Assembly (NCBI GenBank): GCA_016703105.1
Contig: JADJCS010000014.1
Location: 124,001-188,000, forward strand
DNA: 64,000 nt
From: Flavobacteriales bacterium
Lineage (GTDB): Bacteria; Bacteroidota; Bacteroidia; Flavobacteriales_F; PHOS-HE28
Direction: 5' to 3'
Each line of letters opens with the position of its first letter. The stretch's first letter is position 1. A program made the position numbers and the translations under genes. This document shows positions 60,101 to 64,000 of the stretch, piece by piece. Under the pieces are notes generated by a model. The model saw only the letters and a program-made list of their open reading frames with translations. It ran no database searches and had not been told where the DNA came from.

Positions 60101-60859
60101 GGCTCGATCGATCTGGCCTCCGATGTGCGGCCACGGAACGGTGGGGGCACGGGCGGTGCGTTCGCCCACCAATCGTCCACCTACCATGAAGCGCTCGGCG
60201 GAAAGCTGAGCGCTCCACTCGTGCCCGGTGTGCCTTACCTCATCGCCTTCAACGTGCGGTTGCGCGGGAACATCGGTGGCTGCGATGGTTTTGGTGCCCA
60301 TCTGAGTTTGGAGCCTGTGGCCGTGTCACTTGCCCCATTCAATCCGCCCATGCAGATCGAATGGCAGGGCGGACCGATCAACGTCACCAACGAGTGGCAG
60401 ACCATCTGTGGCCAGATCATCGCCGATCAACCCTACGAGCACATCACAATTGGTGTGTTGAAGTCGCAGGATGAAGTGGAGTGCTCCGCAGGCACCGCAT
60501 ACTACTACTTCGACGATGTGACCGTGGCCGAGGTGATCGACGCGCTGTGCGTGACGGTGGATGTGGAGGAGGTGGATCCCGCGACTTCCACCGCGGCCAT
60601 CGGCGATGGCCTGCAGGTGTTCCCCAATCCCGCCAGCGACCGGTTGAACATCAGCATCGAAGATGGACTGACCGGTGAAGAAGCGGTGATCGAGCTGTTC
60701 GATGTCACGGGCAAACGGGTGCATGCGCGAGTGGTGCCGTCGCTGGTGAGCAACGTGGTACTTGAGCTTCCAATGGAGCTGTGCGAAGGGTTGTACATGG
60801 TGATGGTGCGAGTGGAAGGGCGTGAGCCGATGTCGGCGCGGGTGGCGGTGAGCCGATGA
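57131..60859 (+). CDS. T9SS-secreted PPC-like multidomain protein
   Basis: A 1242-residue surface protein. ATG at 57131 with signal peptide (MRTALFILALAPTIAFAQ), and a TTG at 57107 rejected. Seven beta-sandwich units (NPDCANAYPIAV, NDECTGAMEL, NDECANAITI, NDDCADAINL, NDECAGAVPL, NDDMADAIEI, TSDEASGAVLI), each with DDVW[YF]SFTAT and G.TY..R.Y, as in the genes at 28557 and 32156. Residues about 920-1130 form a carbohydrate-binding-like domain (ECADVDCLGPNLVMNPGIEPGE ... GVPYLIAFNVRLRGN ... WQTICGQIIAD). Last 82 residues are the sorting domain (VFPNPASDRLNISI). It lacks the Cys-rich units. Confidence 0.85.
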   Translation: MRTALFILALAPTIAFAQNANNPDCANAYPIAVSSGAVPDEWVLSNTGDEPNAISPAACMGNGYSDVWFSFVATASTLTVVHDGHAVDAVCIEAFSGTCGTLNSIGCTAGPISNGALPLTGLVVGNTYYFRSFQTYPGGGNTRRWGVVHPIANDECTGAMELMPSPNIGPLTLGREFTTIGATQSLPGCGVAAASDDDVWLRFTATAPKHTVVITTDIDVVVEAYSGSCGTLTSLWCEDNWVLDAELTGLTVGQEVFLRVYSESTVVQSYVWFRAGIGSPPANDECANAITIAVNEGPEPGQVYAFDLETATSSVVNNLSTLEDVWYSFTAPSTNLVVEKVGSFSLALFDANCVDGITSEGVYFPLVLDALVPGTTYKLKAGSGSGGGIRTRGFTTNDDCADAINLAVQNEDDPLVYTHAVTYGATESATACLTGTDDDVWFSFTATAPTILLSALADGVGVRYELNTGACGSLTAIECGAVDFNFPTALDSLVVGTNYTFRLWTLNASPKPLRVALTKTLSNDECAGAVPLLPVALDDFDPAQRTEFRYATSSMPQCGNALGTKDLWYSFTATAPTAALVLQPHYTLFDLSSEIFSGTCASLTSLLCTDELQTNYTGLVPGETYFVRIYTNAGGDTHLFNHQFYAPPANDDMADAIEIIPGGDAFAHPMKPFANYGASMSFPQPGCSGTPANDTWFYFVATNTQHAVGVDVGSLHYAEAAASLRIETFRGFSTIPDSLLANVLVCGQSANGVTVTGLAVGDTVMVRIYNYYFGPEDIRTFHPWVGGGGTSDEASGAVLISERDVYAVEFNTNNATQSLPSNGCGVIGDSPDDDIWFKFTHDGDAATLACHFLDNNAVLELFQGPVGSLTSIACGYNYLVLPNGMVDGQTYHLRVYSRNTNEVRGKLGIFHTPHPMESECADVDCLGPNLVMNPGIEPGELNATMFQTTGPPTPIGHGLAPHWHTAVATADSYSSGNDFADPEHLPTNLAGSIDLASDVRPRNGGGTGGAFAHQSSTYHEALGGKLSAPLVPGVPYLIAFNVRLRGNIGGCDGFGAHLSLEPVAVSLAPFNPPMQIEWQGGPINVTNEWQTICGQIIADQPYEHITIGVLKSQDEVECSAGTAYYYFDDVTVAEVIDALCVTVDVEEVDPATSTAAIGDGLQVFPNPASDRLNISIEDGLTGEEAVIELFDVTGKRVHARVVPSLVSNVVLELPMELCEGLYMVMVRVEGREPMSARVAVSR

Positions 60860-60878
60860 GCCCAACTACATTGTTCGC

Positions 60879-62126
60879 ATGCGACCACTGACCGCGCTGC
60901 TGTTCATTCCGCTGGTGTTCGGTTGCAGCACACAGGAAAGGGAGGCCCGTGAATATGTCCTTCCCGCTGAATGGGAGCCGCACGAGGCCGTCTGGTTCAG
61001 CTACTATGGCGACGTAACGGACACGGTGTTGGACAAGGTGGTGCTGGCGATGGATACAGCGACCCTTGTGGTTTGTGCAGTGGAAGGCGACAGCGTGGCC
61101 AGGTCTATCGCGCTTCGTTGGGACAGCTTGGGCATCCCGCGCCACCGTTACCGGATCAATCTCTTGAGCGACACCATGCCGGGCCCGACCGTCCGCGATG
61201 CCGGCCCGATATTCCTGCGCCAGCGCGATGGAACGCTCGCTGTGCTCGATCCCGACTGGAACTACTATGGCGATCACGCGAACATCATCGAGTCACCACC
61301 CGCTGTGCTGGCCTACGAGGACAGCTTCCCCACCATGATCGCGCGGCGGCTCGGGCTTCCGGTGGTGCGCAGCAACATGGTCATTGAAGGTGGTGCGGTG
61401 GAAGTCAACGGCGCGGGCACGCTGTTGCAAGTGGAAGCTGTTACGATGCAGCGCAACCCCGGCTGGAGCCGCGACAGCATGGAGCACGAACTGAAGCGCG
61501 TGTTCGGTGTGCGGTCCATCATCTGGTTGAAGGCGGGACCGGCCGATGACATGTGGTACTTGGAGCCGCGCATCCACGGCAATGTCCTCAACCAGGGCAC
61601 GGGCGGTCACGTGGACGAGTTCTGCCGTTTTGTGAACGACAGCACGGTACTGCTCGCCTGGCCCGATGATGCCGACCTCGGTGACAGTGCACAGGCTTTG
61701 ACCCGAAGCCGGATGGAGGTGAACCTGCGGATCCTGGAGCAGTTCCGCGATCACGATGGCCGGTCCCTGAACGTGGTGAAGGTGCCCACACCGGAAGTGG
61801 AGTTCCACCACACCCTGGTGGACACCGCGAGGAGCTATGGCCGCTGGCTGCTCACGAAGTACGCGGACCTGTCACCGGGCGACAGCATCAGCTACATCCC
61901 TGCGGCCAGCTACCTGAACCTGCTCTTCACCAACGGCCGCGTCTTCGTTCCCGCCTATTGGCATGAGGGAATGCCCGTTTCCATGAAGGAGAAGGACGCG
62001 CGTGTGCGGGCCATCCTTGAGGCGCACTTCCCTGATCGCACCGTCGTGCAGGTGGATCCACGGGCCATCAACTGGCAGGGCGGCGGCGTACACTGTTGGA
62101 CGCAACAACAACCGCCTTCGCGGTGA
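60879..62126 (+). CDS. Agmatine/peptidylarginine deiminase-family lipoprotein
   Basis: A 415-residue guanidino-group-modifying enzyme (PAD_porph/agmatine deiminase family) hydrolysing agmatine or peptidyl-arginine to citrulline products. Catalytic signature: TVRDAGPIFLR (Asp), GGHVDEFCRFVNDSTV (His-x-Asp) and GGGVHCWTQQQP with the nucleophilic Cys near the C-terminus. Unusually it begins with a lipobox (LTALLFIPLVFGC, Cys about 16), so it should act in the periplasm or on the surface, unlike the usually cytosolic agmatine deiminases but like secreted Porphyromonas PAD. Substrate not deducible. Confidence 0.9.
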   Translation: MRPLTALLFIPLVFGCSTQEREAREYVLPAEWEPHEAVWFSYYGDVTDTVLDKVVLAMDTATLVVCAVEGDSVARSIALRWDSLGIPRHRYRINLLSDTMPGPTVRDAGPIFLRQRDGTLAVLDPDWNYYGDHANIIESPPAVLAYEDSFPTMIARRLGLPVVRSNMVIEGGAVEVNGAGTLLQVEAVTMQRNPGWSRDSMEHELKRVFGVRSIIWLKAGPADDMWYLEPRIHGNVLNQGTGGHVDEFCRFVNDSTVLLAWPDDADLGDSAQALTRSRMEVNLRILEQFRDHDGRSLNVVKVPTPEVEFHHTLVDTARSYGRWLLTKYADLSPGDSISYIPAASYLNLLFTNGRVFVPAYWHEGMPVSMKEKDARVRAILEAHFPDRTVVQVDPRAINWQGGGVHCWTQQQPPSR

Positions 62127-62151
62127 TGCTGGGAATGCCGTTCTTCACGGC

Positions 62152-63357
62152 ATGAGCGCCCCAGCCGTTGAGCGCACCCATCTCCTCGACGCCCTTCGTG
62201 GCTTCGCGCTCTTCGGCGTGGTGTTCTCCAACTACGCGGCGTTGGCCTATTGGCTGTTCCTCACGCCGGAAGAAAAGTCCGCGCTGCCGGGTTCCTTCCT
62301 GGATGCGCCGATGCATTGGATCCACATGGTGCTGATCGACGGCAAGTTCTACTCGATCTTCTCCATGCTCTTCGGTATCGGCTTCGGGTTCTTCTTGGCG
62401 AAGGGCAACGATGGCCTGCTGCGTTTCTACCGCCGCATGTTCATCCTGCTGATCATCGGATGGCTGCACTTGCGCTACCTGTGGAACGGCGACATCCTCT
62501 TCCTCTATGCCGTGCTCGGCCTTCTATTGCCGTTGTTCAGGACCGTCAGGGATCGCACTTTGCTCATCACTGCGACTGTGCTTCTGCTCATGCCACTTGC
62601 CATCGACACCCTGAACGTGATGACGGATGACGCCTTCGACCCGGGCGCATATCCACGCGACATGGCCGATGCCAGACTCGAAGAGCGCGGGCTTACCAAA
62701 TTGGAAATGCGCCACACCGTGCTGAACGGCGGCCTGCACGAGTTCATGGAAAGTCGCAAGATCACCTGGCTCTGGCGCATGGAGAACCTGCTCGTCAGCA
62801 ATCGCATCCCGAAGGTCTTCGCGATGTTCCTCATTGGCCTGTGGGTGAGCCGGCGCAAGTTCTTCGTGGATCCCGGCGCGCATGCGCCGCTGCTCAAGCG
62901 CGTATTCTTGGTCGGCTTTGCCGTCGGCTTGCCAGGGTGCATCCTCACGCATTGGGCGCATGAGCATCTGGAGGAACTCTCCTCGCCGGAAGGATTGTGG
63001 GGAACGCTCGGATACACGGTCGGGGTTGTTCCGTTGGCCATGGCCTATGCCAGTGGTTTCGCACTGCTCTGGACGAAGGAACGTTGGCTACGTCTGCTGA
63101 ACGTATTCGCTCCTTTAGGCCGCATGGCGCTTACGAACTACCTGATGCAGACGATCATCGCCATCTTCCTATTCACCGGAATCGGCTTCGGCTGGGGCAC
63201 CCACGTCAGCGCGATCACGTTCGAGTCATTGGCTGTTGGAGTATTCATCCTTCAAGTGCTCTGGAGCCAGTGGTGGCTGAAGCGCTTCCAATTCGGGCCG
63301 ATGGAGTGGCTTTGGCGTTCGCTCACCTACGGGAAGCTGATGGCGATGCGGAAGTGA
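62152..63357 (+). CDS. DUF418/YeiB-like membrane protein
   Basis: A 401-residue inner-membrane protein with about 8-10 TM helices. ATG at 62152 starts the family signature (ERTHLLDALRGFALFGVVFSNY). Other DUF418 marks: FYSIFSMLFGIGFGFFLA, GWLHLRYLWNGDILFLYAVLGLLL and NVFAPLGRMALTNYLMQTII near the C-terminus with the final WLWRSLTYGKLM. The family is related to acyltransferase-3/OafB-like membrane enzymes, function unproven. It starts 25 bases after the deiminase stop. Confidence 0.88.
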   Translation: MSAPAVERTHLLDALRGFALFGVVFSNYAALAYWLFLTPEEKSALPGSFLDAPMHWIHMVLIDGKFYSIFSMLFGIGFGFFLAKGNDGLLRFYRRMFILLIIGWLHLRYLWNGDILFLYAVLGLLLPLFRTVRDRTLLITATVLLLMPLAIDTLNVMTDDAFDPGAYPRDMADARLEERGLTKLEMRHTVLNGGLHEFMESRKITWLWRMENLLVSNRIPKVFAMFLIGLWVSRRKFFVDPGAHAPLLKRVFLVGFAVGLPGCILTHWAHEHLEELSSPEGLWGTLGYTVGVVPLAMAYASGFALLWTKERWLRLLNVFAPLGRMALTNYLMQTIIAIFLFTGIGFGWGTHVSAITFESLAVGVFILQVLWSQWWLKRFQFGPMEWLWRSLTYGKLMAMRK

Positions 63358-63879
63358 TCAGGCATAGTCCCGTTCCACCAATGTTTGGTGGTGCTTTACA
63401 TGGTACATGGTGAAGAACAACATCTCGCGTACCGTGAGCTTGCCGAGCAGCGGATGGGGTAGGAGGTAGTGGTCGAGGTCCGCTTCCGACCAACCGTTCA
63501 CCCGACGGACCAGGGTGTTGACGATGCGTTGCAACGAAGCGGAGATCCGTTCCACTTCACCAGCGGCAACGACCGGTGGTACGAACCGCCCCGAAGCCTT
63601 TCCTCCGGCCGCGAGTTTCTCCTTGTAGCGCGCTACGAGCGCATCGTAGTCACGTGGTGCACGGTTCGGCTTTCCGAACCGCCAGCGCAGGAACCACTTG
63701 GGAACGAGCAGCGCGAGAGTAACCGGACGTACGGCCCGCTGAAGGTGTTCCAGATGTTGTGCCGGCGTCCATTTGTCATTGCGCGATCGATCCAGCTGAT
63801 CTTGGGGTAACGCTCGCACGCGTGTGATGAAGGCTTCGTGGCCCCTCAGCAAGGAAGCGTTGATCGCAGCCCTGTCCAT
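63358..63879 (-). CDS. DinB-family protein
   Basis: A 173-residue four-helix protein with the DinB/YfiT metal-binding pattern: KWTPAQHLEHLQRAVRP (first His) and YHVKHHQTL at the C-terminus (HxxH). Members include bacillithiol/glutathione transferases and uncharacterised hydrolases; the thiol and substrate are unknown. It abuts the convergent DUF418 gene with no gap and lies 7 bases downstream of the RidA-like gene, presumably in one operon. Confidence 0.82.
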   Translation of the reverse strand: MDRAAINASLLRGHEAFITRVRALPQDQLDRSRNDKWTPAQHLEHLQRAVRPVTLALLVPKWFLRWRFGKPNRAPRDYDALVARYKEKLAAGGKASGRFVPPVVAAGEVERISASLQRIVNTLVRRVNGWSEADLDHYLLPHPLLGKLTVREMLFFTMYHVKHHQTLVERDYA

Positions 63880-63886
63880 GCCCCGG

Positions 63887-64000
63887 TCAGATGGTAGCGA
63901 TCACCTTCAGCTCGATCGCGATCGGCGTCGGCAGGCAGTTGATCTCCAACGTCGTTCGGCACGGCGGGTCCTTCTCGAAGTACTCCTTCCACAAGCGGTT
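63887..64000 (-). CDS. RidA/YjgF-like protein (C-terminal 37 residues only)
   Basis: A partial minus-strand frame running off the window end. The visible tail contains PPCRTTLEINCLPTPIAIELKVIATI, matching the conserved RidA ending (R-S/T-x-x-V-x-x-LP ... I-E-I-E-x-I-A) with the Arg that binds enamine/imine intermediates. RidA deaminates reactive enamines in the cytosol. Its stop is 7 bases before the DinB-like start. Confidence 0.75.
   Translation of the reverse strand, partial: NRLWKEYFEKDPPCRTTLEINCLPTPIAIELKVIATI

Overview
The window reads as one chromosomal stretch of a high-GC member of the Bacteroidota, most likely the order Flavobacteriales. The basis is indirect. At least nine proteins end in a type IX secretion (T9SS) C-terminal sorting domain (a PNP-like start followed by a roughly 75-residue beta domain). 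Start codons lack strong Shine-Dalgarno sequences. Several genes have a TAnnTTTG-like -7 promoter element a few bases upstream of the ATG. PPC-like, FG-GAP, HYR and S74 adhesin proteins and DUF4890-like periplasmic proteins are also common in that phylum. No transposase, integrase, phage gene, tRNA, rRNA or CRISPR array was seen.

Layout. 1-5665: the 3' part of a large T9SS adhesin, then small secreted proteins (Spy/DUF4890-like helical proteins, an NTF2-like lipoprotein, a carboxypeptidase-regulatory-like protein) separated by clear terminators. 5690-7580: asnS followed by an ArsC-like thioredoxin-fold gene, behind a promoter with a strong leader hairpin. 7629-13690: two giant secreted repeat proteins, and the decayed 3' stub of a second copy of one of them. 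13731-20754: a TetR-controlled RND efflux operon (TetR, TolC, MFP lipoprotein, RND pump) closed by a perfect 17-bp hairpin. 20807-25921: a SpoT-type HD protein, a PAP2 phosphatase and a metallophosphoesterase/outer-membrane-barrel fusion. 25930-28362: a two-gene operon of a membrane class III nucleotide cyclase and an HD-domain protein carrying the Pycsar effector transmembrane domain. This is the best candidate for an undescribed (anti-phage or stress) signalling system in the window. 28557-40348: T9SS cargo islands (two Cys-rich PPC-like paralogues, three tandem FG-GAP paralogues, a convergent VCBS-like protein). 38732-44382 (minus): a tightly packed four-gene operon of a TM/coiled-coil/WD40 protein, an outer-membrane barrel, a lipoprotein and a T9SS cargo. 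44470-50059 (plus): two tandem sensor proteins sharing a duplicated TPR module but with different outputs, a LytS-type kinase and a hybrid kinase-receiver-nucleotide cyclase. 50118-57042: an SLC13-type transporter, a T9SS protein, lysA translationally coupled to another LytS-type kinase, and its LytTR response regulator. 57131-64000: a 1242-residue T9SS PPC-like protein, a lipoprotein agmatine/peptidylarginine deiminase, a DUF418 membrane protein, a DinB-like protein and the 3' end of a RidA-like gene.

Functionally the window is dominated by surface display through T9SS and by signal transduction: three 7TM-free LytS/hybrid kinases with periplasmic TPR sensors, two class III cyclases, a SpoT-like HD protein and a LytTR regulator. 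Domain calls rest on motif recognition in the translations. No database search was run, so family names are firm only where catalytic motifs are quoted.
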